Part shown: piece by piece, positions 33,723 to 45,026 of the stretch | How the letters are laid out: each line of letters opens with the position of its first letter | How positions within the stretch are numbered: the first letter of the stretch is position 1 | NCBI GenBank assembly: GCA_009760885.1 | Contig: CM019703.1 | Location: 10,356,959 to 10,420,958, forward strand | Reading direction: 5' to 3' | Source: Achatina immaculata | Lineage: Eukaryota > Mollusca > Gastropoda > Stylommatophora > Achatinidae | DNA: 64,000 nucleotides | Translations under genes and position numbers: made by a program | Notes under the pieces: generated by a model | Database searches by the model: none | Told to the model about the DNA's origin: nothing | Seen by the model: the letters and a program-made list of their open reading frames with translations, nothing else

Positions 33723-34068
33723 TCGTAACTTTCTTCTTCTTCTTGCATTCACTGTCTGCCTTACGATGCTGTTTGACAGAACTTTGGCCACTGGTAACAG
33801 CATCGCCATCTTCAACAGTACCAGCAGCCGCCTTCTTGCTTCTATCCTTCTTCTTACTGTTCCTTTTCTGGGGTTCGGGACCATCGGTCTTGTCCTCAGC
33901 TGCACGTCTACCAACAGCTACAGCCAGAGTTTCGTCGTTGGAAGCTCCAAAGGGCGTGGTCAGATCTCTGGGCGGCTTGCCAGCCGATCCTTCTTGCTTC
34001 ATCCTTCTGACTTGTAGCATCTCCGTCACGACCATATCTGTCTCTTCATTCTGGAAAAATGCGATCAC
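33715..34068 (-). CDS. F-box gene terminal exon 4
   Basis: Acceptor TGCGTCTGCAG, phase 0. It encodes 117 residues beginning VIAFFQNEETDMVVTEMLQV and ending in a Lys-rich tail, then TAG at 33717-33715. The tail is disordered and basic (possible nuclear localisation, inference). Just beyond the stop are three copies of a 37-bp repeat. Confidence 0.7.
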   Translation of the reverse strand: MIAFFQNEETDMVVTEMLQVRRMKQEGSAGKPPRDLTTPFGASNDETLAVAVGRRAAEDKTDGPEPQKRNSKKKDRSKKAAAGTVEDGDAVTSGQSSVKQHRKADSECKKKKKVTKT

Positions 34069-36278
34069 CTGCAGACGCAAAGCAAAACCCGTTTCAGTCA
34101 CTATTAAAACAACTGAAATGATTTATGCTGAGTATATTCAACGTTTTTTTTCCAAATGAATGGTCATTATTATCAGCATCATGATGTACCACTTCCACAG
34201 CAGAGACTGGCTGACAGTGCATCTTCAGTTTCCTCTGTCTCATATCTTGATACAGCGGATCACCTCTCAATGTCAAGGAAGGGTTCGATTAGTTGTTAAT
34301 CATAACCTTATGCTGTTTGTGCCCTTTGTCCGAAGACCGCTGGGGCCAAGCCGATGGCTTGTATGGCGAGGGAAACGAGCGATGGTAGGGACTGGTAGGT
34401 TGCTCTGTGTGTGAGTGCGTGCGTGCGTGCGTGCGTGTGTGTGTGTGTCCCTGGGTTTATAAGGACTTTGGGCTAATGTCTGCCTGATGGTTTTCTGACT
34501 TCTTTATGAGATCCACCAAAACAAGGATTCGATATATACCTGGATGAGCTAACTACAACTAACCATCATCATCATCATCATCATCATCGGGTGCCGTGCC
34601 GACTGGCTATTATGTTTTCTCCATAATATCCGATCCTTCATGCAAGCCATCAGTTCAGTTGGTGATCTTGTAGTATTTTATTTAATACTATCTGAAAGAG
34701 GAGGATTGTTCAATCTTTTACTCTATCTTGCCGCCGCCGTACTGAGTGGTGGAAGGGTGACTACACCATACGTTCACACCTTACAATTAAATAACTGGAA
34801 CACGCAACAACAATCCTTTTTATAAAATCACGATCCTTGTATTTACAAAATTCTGATCCACAAGGCAACACGAATCAAAAATGATGTCCATATATTCCAA
34901 CATGGATTATCGAATCATACAAAAACATTTCCTTGAATAATATGAGTTCAACCCTGATTGCAAATGCATACAACTAAAATACACATGTCAGCCTCCGTCT
35001 ATCGAATGATCACTTTCGTCCACGTCTGAACAAATATCACGGTCGCTGGACTTCTACGTGCTCAGCTTATGGAATCCTTAAACTTCTCTTTTCTCGTCTT
35101 ATACACTTGATCAGCGACGGACTCGAAGGACTGGGCATTTCCGTTAAAAAAAAAAAAAAACTCGTCTCTGGCCAGTGGGATTTCCAATCAAAACCGGGTC
35201 ACTGCTTGGTTTTTCCCCACTCCTTACAATCTCACCTCACATCATTTCGTTAAAATATCCAGCATCATTTCTCTAGTTCTTCCTGTGGCTCTTCTTCCCT
35301 ATATTTTTCCTATTGTTACAATATTTCCAATGCCCCCTCTTCTCATTGCACGTCCTATGAAAGTACATTGTCTTTCTCATAGTTTTTTACAAGATTTTTT
35401 TTTTTACAAGAAATGATCTGGAGAACTGTTTGAAAACCTCTGCATTCCCTCCTGCCGGACATGCAAGGGTGACCTAGTTTTAATTTATGTAGATGCTGTA
35501 ATTTTGAAAGCCTTGATGGTTTATTTTAACGTTTTAACCGAGCAATATGTAATTGATGTTGGTGTAGGCCAATGTTTCTCATCGTATGGGGTGGCGGGGT
35601 AATTTAAATATTTTAGGGAGCAGTTTGAAAATGATATCGCATTCGCCACTTAGTCATGGATATAGAAAAAAAAAATCACCACTGTTGGCGATATATTATC
35701 TATGCTGAAACCCTGACTTTCTGAAAAAGAGGATGGTAGCCCTAGTACAGCACTCAACATACGTAAATACTTGGCAGTGTAAGTGCGTTAAGACTAGATC
35801 ATAGCATCTGTCACTTCTGCGGAGTAAACAGTGCCAGTTTGTGCGGCATTCGTTGTAGGAACAACGTGGCAAATTTGTTTATTTTTTATATAACATTATT
35901 AAATGTTAATTAGTTTTCTGGTTAGTTATCCAAAAGTGGCGCCATTATCAATTTAAATAAAATGAACACTTTGCCATAGAAATGCAGTAGCTTCGTTTAA
36001 CAGCTGAAAACAAACACAATCTCTCATATTTGGCTGTTTCCTTTTCTCTCAGTCCATTATGTCTCCATTCTTGATTCTGTAACAAGAGACACTCCACTAT
36101 CGGCTTGCAACATGTCTACATTATGACTACATTATGTCAACGTCATGTCTGTTTTATGTCTGTGACACATAGAAAAGCAAAGTATCAAGTAGCTCGGCCA
36201 ATGAATTTCAAAACTGATTGTCATCCTTCATTAATTTTAAATAGCCTCGGTTTTTGTTTGTTTGTTTGTTTGTGTGTG

Positions 36279-36317
<39 letters not shown>

Positions 36318-38129
36318 CCATAATAAAAGGAGCACCATCTGTGGCACAAGACTTAATATTTTTTTCATTGATATTTGACCTTCATCTAAATAATTTTTTG
36401 AATTTATCAATGGTAGTGATGGGGGTTTTCAGTGCTTCACAGAACAACATCTCGTCGGTAAATTCATCATTGTCAGTTTACCCTACACAGGCCATCAGTA
36501 CAGCCTCGCTGTCTCTTACAGCTGATTCATCCAATTTTCTTGATCTTAGCTTTTCAACAAGTTGCCTTTCCACATCTTCCCGCCATCTCTATTCTTTTCT
36601 CTAACGGTATTATTGCTAAGCGGCGTTCCATTGACATCCTTTTCATCTTTCTCCAGAACTGTTTTGAGAAAGGTTAATATTGTTGGCTTAATGCGTTGAG
36701 CATACTTTATAAACCTGTTTTTGTTTCCTCTCAGTTGCTAACCTCGTGCATAAAACGAGAAATGCAAGCTAGAGAAAAAAAAAAAAGGTTCATTAGCATT
36801 CAGATGACTATTTGAAGTTCATTTTCATACCCACTCCACAGGGAGAACGGTTGCCGCTCTGTCTACTGTGCCACCACTGTTTTACCAACGAATCAATAAA
36901 AAGAAAAGCAAAGGTCGTCTCGAAGCGTATTTGAAGGTGAAATTTAGCGCTTGTGTGAACTATGATGTGAACAAATTTAACTCTCTAGAGAAGTTTGGAA
37001 AAAAGATCAACAATAAGTTCATTGTTCTCTACACGAACTGTTACCCAAAATTGTGCTCTCGAAGCTAGTTATCTTCTTCTTCTTCTTCTTCGTTCGCTTC
37101 TACCACTAAGATCGCCCCGTGAGAAGCTAGTTACGAAAGTTCTCTGCTTATGGCTAAATCAGATTTTTTTTGGGGGGGGGGGGGGGGAGGGATCATGCTA
37201 CAGGGGAGGATTTCATTAAGCCAACAATATTAACCTTTCTCAAAACAGTTCTGGAGAAAGATGAAAAGGATGTCAATGGAATGCCACTTAGCAATAACAC
37301 CGTTAGCAAAAGAGTAGACGAGATGGCTGAAGATGTGATTCAACAACTTGTTGAAAAGCTAAGATCAAGAAAATTGGATGAATCAGCTGTAAGAGACAGC
37401 GAGGCTGTACTGATGGCCTGTGTAGGGTAACTGACAATGGTGAATTTACCGACGAGATGATGTTCTGTGAAGCACTGAAAACCCCCATCACTACCATTGA
37501 TATGCACAATAAATTCAAAAAATTATTTAGATGAAGGTCAAATATCAATGAAAAAAATATTAAGTCTTGTGCCACAGATGGTGCTCCTGTTATTATGGGC
37601 ACAAAAAAAGGGCTATTTAAAATTAATGAAGGATGACAATCAGTCATGAAATGTTGCGTGTGCACTATGTTATCTTTAGAAAAAATTTAGTTTCCAAAAC
37701 CCTTTGACCTGTTCTAAATGAGATATTGGAATTTCAGTTATAAAATGTATCAACATTATAAAAGCTAATGCAAAAATATGAACGACTCTTTCAATAATCT
37801 TGTGAGGATAAAAATACTAACCAATGTAAGACTAGCTATCTTTCTAAGGGAGATAAGTCGCTATCTTACCCTATTGCCAAATCTCCCTTTTTTTCTTCTT
37901 TCTATCTTTCCGTGAAAAAAAAAAAGCCAACAAATAGATCTCTGTCTGCTTCTGCTTCAATGAATAATTTCTTCCGCCGACGACATAAACTAACCTTCAC
38001 ATGGACAAGGTGCTTGCACTTCTTAACCATCTTGATGAAAGCTGCGTCGATGAAGTCGTTGTAGTTGTCGATGTCCATCTCAAATCTAACAAGCCTCTTT
38101 CTGAGAGCATGAGAATAAAAATTAATGTA

Positions 38130-38175
<46 letters not shown>

Positions 38176-39225
38176 CGTGTGCGAACGCGGTATTTTGTTA
38201 GGTTAATGACTTGTTCTCTTTATATTGTGGACGATACTAGTTTAATTTTGCACTCTTTTTTATGTTTTTCCCTTATGTAATTTGTATACTGTATAAATTT
38301 GTGTGAATCGAGTGTGTGGGAAGAATGAAAGATGGAGTGATGAAGGGCAGACAGCGTGCCTAATTCTTCACCCTTTAAAAATGAAGATCATTCACTCACT
38401 CACTCACTACACACACACGCACACACACACTCTCTCTCTCTCTCTCTCTTTCTCTCTCCATTTCGGTTGTTTCCACTTAGAAAAAAGAGGGGAAATCCTT
38501 CTTATATTCCTTTCCTTTTTAAAAAACTGGTTCCAACTGCCTGATCCTGCGTTATTTTCATTCATTCATTCATTCATTCATTCATTCATTCATTCAGGTG
38601 ACAATTAGTTTATCTCTCAGCCTTTCTTAGCCTCTGGTCTCATTTATCTTTCCTGCCGTCATTCTTTCAAGATCTTCCCATCTCTTTATGTACCCAAACA
38701 TGCGAATTGACTTCTTTCCTTTCGTTTAAGTTCAAACGTAATTACTGAGTAAAACAATATTACAGACAGAACGCCAGTTTTCCGAATCACCATAGTTCCT
38801 GAGCTTTGCTGTCTCAGTATTTTTTTACGCAGTAAAAGAGGCATTCAGTAGTAAAACAGACGAAGAAGTTTCAAAGAACTGTTACTTAACTTGGAATGTG
38901 TACAAATGAACTGCCACTAACAAAAGCAGAGTAAATAACATAGATGTGGACTCTAGTTGATCGATTCGGATTCGAGTGCCACCCCAGTCACTTTAAAGAC
39001 TCGACTTGAAGAACTGGCGACTTGGACTTGACTTTCGACTTGACATTTTCAATCAGTCGATTCGACAGCGATGTTTACTTTCTACAGCGTGGGTAGAATT
39101 AAGACAAGGCATGCTTTAATAACGCCACTGCCATATCTGCTGTCGGCCACGGGACTGCGTAGTTCTAATCCTACCAGCAAATAAACGAACAAGCTTTATT
39201 TTCAAAGGATGAATAATTTCACGGC

Positions 39226-39287
<62 letters not shown>

Positions 39288-42200
39288 GATAGACAAACAA
39301 AGATTCCCTATACAGAACCCATGAAAGCGGATAGAGAAAGAGGTAGATCTAGACAACGATGGTGAGACAATTTAGAGAAAGATATACACGCTCTTGGAAT
39401 CGACAGCTGACAAGAAAAGATCAAGAACAGAGAGGAATGGAGACATGTCTTGTCTGCAGGAGTGGGCCTCATTGGCTCAGAGAGCTAGAAGAAGAAGAAG
39501 AATTTCACGTCTGACATACAGTCTTCTGAGTTTTGTCTTGTGCACATCCAGTTATTATGTCATAAATCTGCTGTAGGCACAAAGGTGACGACAACGAAGG
39601 CCTAATCACGTGATGCTGGTGCAAAGGCCTCAATATCATCTTCTGGTCGCCAAGTAAACAATTTCGTTCCCACCGATAAAGGGCAGGACCAACACTTTTT
39701 TTCAAAACATCGTGGTCAACCTGTACTTCAGAGTGCAGTTCATTCATTCATTCATTCATTCATTCATTCATTTGCATCTCCCTTGCGGAAGTTTCCCTCC
39801 TGTAGGCCTCTCGGCTGTAAGCAAGATGCTCTGTTGCTGACGCATCCATTTGCAGATTATCAACGATGTCTTGCAGCCATCTTCACCTTGGTCTTCCTAT
39901 CTTTCTTTTTCCCATTATGTATCCTTCGAAGATGGTCTTCTCTGGATTATTATGACGATTCTTCTTATATCCTTCCCGTGCCATTAAACGTCACATAGGG
40001 CTCGCAAAGTAGTTCGCCAATTTTTCCTGTCTTCGGCGAGTCTTTCAACCTCATCAAAGGATTTTATGCCTGTTAATTTGGCCTCTCTTAATAATGTCCT
40101 CTTCAGAGTTTCACGCGGTCTGCCTCTTTTTCTTCGGCCTGTTGTGTTCCACGTGATAGCTTGTTTTGGGATTCTCTGATCATTTCTTCTCATCAAGTGA
40201 CCAACATATGTCCATCTCCTTTTCCTGATCACCCATGAGACTGGTTGTTGTTCAGTCATCTGTCTTATCTCTGCATTGTTCTTGAATTCGTTCCACTTGA
40301 TGCCGAGTATTTTCCTTAGGCATTTGTTTTCAAAAGAGTCTAATTTCTTTTCTATTTCTTTAGTTGTTTTCCAGCTTTCGCATGCATAAATGAGGGTGGA
40401 TATTACATTTGAATTGAATAGTCTTAACTTGGTTTTTTGTGCTTATAACTTTTTAATTCCATATGTTCTCAAGATTCTTGAAGATTGATGCTGCTTTTGC
40501 AATTCTGATCCTAACTTCCTTTCTAGTGTCACCATCCTGGTCTATGTAGCTGCCAAGGTATGCAAATTGATTGACTTCTTCAAGATCTGTCCCTTCTATG
40601 TGTATTTTTCCATTTTGATTGAGAGGAATTTTCATTGTTTTGTCCTTGTTAATTTCAAGTCCTATTTTGATAGCCAGTGAAGACAGGCTATCTGTTTTTT
40701 CTTGCATGAAATTCACATTATTACTGATAAGAGTTATGTCATCAGCAAAATCAAGATCTTCTAGTTGGGTCCCATGTACCCAGTCAATACCTGTGTTACC
40801 TGTGCAGCATTTTTTCATTATGAAGTCTATTGTAATTCCAAAAAGTAAAGGAGACAATATACATCCTTGTTTCACACCTGTTTCAATCTGGAACCATTCA
40901 CTCATCCCTTCTTCTGTCTTGACTGCACAAAAATATCCATTGTATAAGTCCTTAATGATGTTGACAATTTTAGATGGTATTACATGTAGACATAAAATTC
41001 TCTTTAATGAATATCTGTGTATGCTATCAAATGCCTTTTTAAAATCTATGAAGTTCAGTATTCATGGTTTCTGCTTTCAATATGTTCTTCAAGTATTATT
41101 CTGAGAGTAAAGATCTGGTCGAGACAGGTTCTCCCTTTTCGAAATCCTGCTTGTTCTTCTCTCATTGCAGTATCCACTATATTTTTGAGTCTATTCAAAA
41201 TGACCTTGTAAAATACTTTTGACACAACTGATATTAAGGTTACTCCTCTCCAGTTGTTACAGACACTAATGACTAATCATGACGTTTAATATGTCCAAAA
41301 TATTTAAGCTTTTTTCTGTTTAATCCTCTTTACAAGCCAGCCTTCTTCAATATCAAGTTCTTGTAGTATGAATATATTTGTTCTTTTTTGTGTCCATGAT
41401 ATTTGAAGAACTCTTTTGTAGCACTTACATTCAAAGACATTTATGTGTTTCTCAGATGTTTTGTTAAGTGTCCAGGTCTCACAAGCATATGTTGCGATAG
41501 GAAAGATGCATGCCTTTAAAAATCTTATTTTTGTAGTTCTGTCTGTTCCTCGCCACAGATTCTTTAGTTGTTTTATTTTCTGAAGAGCGATAGATGTCTT
41601 CCTTTTAATTTCCCTCATTGTATTTCCATTATTAGTTATTAGTGATCTAAGATATTCAAAACTCTCCACTTCTTCCAGTTTTTCCTCACTGATACATATT
41701 TCAGCTGCCTTGTTTGTTTTGTCAGTTGTCGTCAATTTAGTTTTCTTCGCATTAAGATAGAGGTTTTGTTCTTCGCTGTTCTTACGGACTGACATAATTA
41801 GTTTTTCCATTTCTTGTTGTGTTGTGGACAGTAATACTGTGTCATCAGCATATCAAATCTCTGGTATTTCATAACCTCCAATTGTTATAGCATCGTAATA
41901 TCCTTTGTCTAGATCTTCTCTAACATTCCTCCATACAGAGTGCAGTAAATCATGAAATAACGAAAATCAGACATCCACATTAATCAACGCTAAAAAGTAA
42001 TGAAAAAAAAAGAATGCAGTGAAGTAAACCTCACTTGAAGTTGACCATGATATGATGGAGGACGGCAGCCATGTTGAGCCGGGGCGTGTCTATGAAGGTG
42101 AACTGTCCACCAATGGAAAGGCGGATCATGGAAATGCGAAGCACTGGATCCAGTATGGCCGGGATTGAGCGGAAGGCGATATCACAAAGCCCTTGATACA

Positions 42201-43823
42201 GAATTCAACTTTCATGGTCGGGCAGGCCGTGGTCTGCAGAGGCAGATGGTGAATGATTTGTGTGAGTGTACATGATGTTCAAGTTTTGTTGTTTTTTTTT
42301 TTTTTGGTGATGTTGTTATTATTATTAATATTTATTAGTTTGTTTTTTTATCTCCTTACTCCAGTGACCCACTTGTAGAAATGGGTGACTTGCTTCTTCT
42401 GGGGTTGGGGAAGGGAGGACGGGGCCAGGGCGTGATGCTAACCACATCATAAGTGTGTTGACAGGTCAAGGAAATTACGGGCTTCCTTTAGATGCACCCA
42501 GGGAAAAAAAATGGCTACGTTTACCTTCAACTTCTTAGAAAAGTGGGGGGGGGGGGGCTGTGTGTGGTTGGGGAGGGGGGGGAATGATAGTAAAATAAAA
42601 ATAACGCTTTTAAATTCATAACATTCAAGTCCTGTCTATATATATTAAAAAAATATTGATCGAACGAAACCAGAGGGCACGGAACAAAAAGATGGGAAAT
42701 ATCTCAAGGTACAAAGAAAGTTAAAAGTAATTGATAATGAAAGATATTTTCTAGCGAATAACATTTCTCAATTTTGACGCATCGGTTCAGGCTGTAGAAA
42801 GAGAAGTGTGCAAATTTAAATAAATAGAAGAAGAAGAAGATGATGATGATGATGATGACATAAACAAATTTCTTTTGGAAATAAATCTCATAGAAAAAGA
42901 AAGAGAAAAAAAAGGTCACACCCAAACAATGTCATCTATACCAGGTACTGCCAGGCCTGCTTAGAAATGAACTGAGTGTTGGGGCTGATGTCAGCTGCCA
43001 GAAGTTTCAGCTTCTTCATTTGCCTTCTTCTAGCGTCGGCCAGGGCCACTATAGACTCCCCCGTCAGGTAGAAGTAGTCAACTGCCAGTTTGTTGAGACG
43101 GTTCAGCGCCACGAGGTCTCCGGCCAGTTGCTCCGGCCCCACGGGCGCGTACTTGGGGACGAAGTAGCCGTCTATCTGGAGAGTTTCCAGCGTGTTTCTT
43201 GCAATTCTCGTTAGCGTCGTCATCACAGCTCGGCCTTCTTCTGGCGGCCACTGCGCTGATGACATCTGAAAGCTCTTCAGGTTGGTCAGAGTCTCCAGTA
43301 AACGGGACAACAGAGTGCATATCTTGGAGATAACTGCCGGCGATGCGCCCCCCAGGCGTAAATCAATCACTTTAAAAGAAGTCAAGGCCGGATTCTTCGA
43401 CTTCAGATTCTTGATCAGCTTTCGGAAGCAGACGGCCATGTTCTTACACTGGTGGTTGCCGTTGTGGTCACAGTTGATGGTCAGCTTCCGCAGGAAATGT
43501 CCGAGTCGTTTGGCGTAGAAGCACGACCGTCTGCTCTGATGGGACTGGCGGTTACACTTCAGCTTCAGCTGCTTCTTGCCCCACAGACGAGGGCTCGAGA
43601 AGATCAGGTGTCGCCACATGCGGCACACCCCAGCAACACTTAACCGTTCGTTGATGTTCAAGAAACTGAAAATATGTAAAAGTATTTCTGTAGGGAAGCT
43701 GGTAACAGTCAGAGGCTCTGATTCAGAGGGGCTGTCTATACGGTCATGTGCACCTGTAGATCCCGGTGTATCTGCCCGGTAGGACAGTGTGTGCTGATGG
43801 GGTCCTTTCCGAAGAGAATCCAT
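33715..43823 (-). CDS. F-box protein gene, copy 1 (four exons, frameshift in exon 2)
   Basis: Probable substrate adaptor of an SCF ubiquitin ligase. Exons on the - strand: 43823..42942, 42233..42035, 38100..37995 and 34068..33715. The first ATG in the frame is at 43823. An F-box lies at residues ~42-81 (SFPTEILLHIFSFLN, VCRMWRHLI, LW), followed by a leucine-rich repeat-like region (LETLTNLKSFQM, LETLQIDGY, LNKLAVDYF, MKKLKLLAADI). The style recalls FBXO33/FBXO39-type proteins (inference). All junctions are GT-AG and phases agree if exon 2 is 200 nt, as in copy 2. Here it is 199 nt: one G is missing in GAGCGGAAGG (~42170), giving an early stop. That may be a real mutation or a homopolymer assembly error. 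The C-terminus is Lys-rich. Confidence 0.75.
34563..35392 (-). mobile_element. LINE 3' end (family E), - copy, split by an insertion
   Basis: The reverse complement matches the copies at 3336 and 23955 in two pieces, 35392-35233 and 34668-34563. It ends in (GAT)7-8, seen as CATCATCAT at 34563-34588. The family sequence is interrupted inside the WCERRSPTEL codons by the 560-bp element at 34669-35228. Confidence 0.85.
34669..35228. mobile_element. Probable solo LTR
   Basis: A 560-bp insertion beginning TGTAGTATTTTA and ending CACTCCTTACA (TGTA...TACA inverted ends). It is flanked by a 4-bp direct repeat ATCT (34665-34668 and 35229-35232) that is single in the other LINE E copies. It has no coding capacity. 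TG...CA ends plus a short target duplication are the signature of an LTR left by recombination. An A15 run lies inside. Confidence 0.7.
36213..36693 (-). mobile_element. Inverted partial copy of a BED-finger/hAT-like transposase
   Basis: The reverse complement of 37214-37644, with an inserted (GTGC)n microsatellite at about 36270-36315. It includes the codons for LRSRKLDESA and MMFCEAL-type sequence. Confidence 0.8.
36840..37645 (+). mobile_element. Broken ZBED/hAT-like transposase
   Basis: The + strand shows a BED-finger-like stretch (LPLCLLCHHCFTNESIKKKS, then RLEAYLKVKF) near 36850-37010. After an inserted GAA-type SINE tail and a G run comes PTILTFLKTVLEKDEKDVNG, PLSNNTVSKRVDEMAEDV, LRSRKLDESA, a stop, EFTDEMMFCEALKTPITTID and SCATDGAPVIMG. 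These match in order the ZBED5-like branch of hAT transposases (recognition from memory). Multiple stops and shifts: dead. Confidence 0.75.
37995..38100 (-). CDS. F-box gene exon 3
   Basis: 106 nt between acceptor TCATGCTCTCAG and donor GTTAGT. Entered in phase 2, it reads KRLVRFEMDIDNYNDF, then IDAAFIKMVKKCKHLVHVK, an amphipathic LRR-like strand/helix unit. Phase and family pattern both fit exon 2. This exon is outside the duplicated block. Confidence 0.75.
38130..38600. repeat. Microsatellite cluster in F-box intron 2
   Basis: (CT)n at about 38132-38172, (TCAC)n/(CA)n/(CT)n at 38393-38455 and (ATTC)9 at about 38560-38597. Confidence 0.9.
38601..39230. other. F-box intron 2, unique sequence
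   Basis: Nothing recognised. A (GA)n run follows at 39231-39277. Confidence 0.5.
39300..39495 (+). mobile_element. LINE 3' end remnant (RxRQRW type) with GAAGAA tail
   Basis: The translation resembles KADRERGRSRQRW, a stop, DNLEKDIHALGIDS and REEWRHVLSAG, ending in (AGA)n. This is the usual last segment of a non-LTR ORF. It contains in-frame stops. Confidence 0.6.
39740..41935 (-). mobile_element. LINE family B insertion with target-site duplication, copy 1
   Basis: A 5'-truncated LINE on the - strand, flanked by an 11-bp direct repeat CAGAGTGCAGT at 39729-39739 and 41936-41946. Its 3' tail is (TGAA)n. The coding remnant includes YADDTVLL (RT catalytic box, preceded by an in-frame TGA), MEKLIMSVRKNSEEQN, ATYACETWTLNKTSEKH and KYFGHIKRHD. 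After a nested LINE come the last ~70 codons with LQMDASATEHLAYSREA. It lies in F-box intron 2. Confidence 0.85.
39958..41278 (-). mobile_element. LINE family A nested inside LINE B
   Basis: A 1.3-kb 5'-truncated element interrupting LINE B, with ATGACG on both sides (39952-39957, 41279-41284). On the - strand it carries RT motifs: NWRGVTLISVVSKVF, EEQAGFRKGRTCLDQIFTLR, TGVKQGCILSPLLF, LDFADDITLI (catalytic FADD) and FAYLGSYIDQDGD. Then come WVIRKRRWTYVGHLM and WRTTLRALCDV. Several stops and shifts. It is absent from the second copy of LINE B (56218-57080). Confidence 0.85.
42035..42233 (-). CDS. F-box gene copy 1, exon 2 (1-nt deletion)
   Basis: Acceptor CTGCCTCTGCAG, start TTACPTMKVEFCIKG, donor GTGAGG. 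It is 199 nt against 200 nt in copy 2. The reading frame breaks after FVISPS, and a stop follows about 14 codons later. The donor overlaps an AAG-TGA, so retention of the intron would stop translation at once. Confidence 0.75.
42340..42510 (-). repeat. SINE-like repeat family I, copy 2
   Basis: Reverse complement shared with 4800-4945: CCAGGGCGTGATGC and GTGTTGACAGGTCAAGGAAA. It lies between F-box exon 1 and exon 2. Confidence 0.65.
42942..43823 (-). CDS. F-box gene copy 1, exon 1 (F-box domain)
   Basis: 294 codons from ATG 43823-43821 (MDSLRKGP) to CTG at 42944-42942, followed by donor GTATAG. The frame is open about 33 codons further upstream but without another ATG. It carries the F-box and most LRR-like strands. 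Confidence 0.85.
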
Positions 43824-44371
43824 TATGTTACCCCCAGCACCGTTAGCAGCAGCTACAGCCTTTCTATTAAGAGCTCCGGTAAAACAACAAACACAGGCGT
43901 TCCGGGTTTGTGAATCAAGCAAAACACATGTTTATTTTCGTTTCTACACACTTTTTTAAATGACGTATTTGCTGTTTTCGTCATTTCCGTTGTGCGCGAA
44001 AGTTAAAAGAAAAAAATTGATGAAGCGAGACAAATCAAGAAATGAATGAAACAAACAACAGAATATGTTTGTTGGGGTATGCTACCCTGCAAGAGTCATG
44101 TAAAGTTAAGGTCCCTGAATTTTTTTTTTTTTTAATATTTTGGAGTATGGGATGGTTGTCCCTAAATTTTGAGCGCAGATTCGACGTGCTATTTATGTGT
44201 TGTTTGGAAAAGACGTGATTTGTGAGAAAAAGTCCGGGCATGATTTGTAAAGTATGATTTCTACATTTGGGAAGCCTTCGTCTAATGTAGTGTGAGGGAG
44301 GTCGTGTTTTATGCTCGAGTGAACGCTCAAGTTTTGAGAGAGACGGCCATGTCTCTATTACTTTGTTTCAT

Positions 44372-44806
44372 CATCTTCTCATGGTTCCAGGCGGCTATAG
44401 TTGTTTACACCACTCACTTCATAAACGAGCATTAAATCTGATTTGTGGAAAACACCCAGCACAGACTTTAGATCAGCACAAACAACTCAAAATTCTATCT
44501 CTCACACACAGAGTTATTTTTAACAAAGTTAAGTTTGTTCATAGAATTCTGTCGCACAATGCTCTGCCTTACTTGTGGTCACTGTTTACGTACAACAATA
44601 AACATAGTCAGCGTTGTTAAAAAAAAAAAAAAAAAACTCTCTTCTTCCTAAACCCAGACTAGATCTGTACAAGAGAAACCTTGCATACTCAGCAGTAAAG
44701 CTGTGGAACACCCTCCCCTACTATTTAAAATCCATTGGTAATACTTCATCCTTTAACTCAAACCTTTTTCAAACTTTACTTGCTTATAACTATATGCCTC
44801 CATAGA
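44372..44806 (+). mobile_element. LINE ORF C-terminal fragment (family H), copy 1
   Basis: The + frame reads HHSLHKRALNLICGKHPAQT, LDQHKQLKILSLTHRVIFNK, LPYLWSLF, a stop and a long A run, then LLPKPRLDLYKRNLAYSAVK, LWNTLPYYLKS. This is the typical end of Jockey/CR1-like RT ORFs (LHKRA...LPL.KR..., ...S...G...WN.LP). It is duplicated at 59670 and has a stop in both copies. Confidence 0.7.
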
Positions 44807-45026
44807 ATAATCAGTGATGTCTCAACCCATGGCTTGCCAGCCATCAAGTTCTAAAAGGAGATGGTTCTAAAAGTAACTTGTTAGATCTTGTTAGGCATTA
44901 TTTTAATGAATGTCAGTGAGTATATATTATAAGAACTGTACTGAAAATGCATTTTTGTCTATGTGTGTATGATGATGATAAATATGGTCAGTCTGTGAAA
45001 CGGACAACATAGGATTTGCGGGGAGG

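Noticed and set aside
43020..43782. Several + strand ORFs opposite F-box exon 1
   Set aside because: Shadows of the - strand coding sequence.
33600..43823. Reading 33.7-34.1 kb as an independent small Lys-rich gene
   Set aside because: The acceptor CTGCAG and phase 0 entry match F-box exon 3, so it is better taken as the terminal exon; the in-frame ATG upstream lies in the intron.
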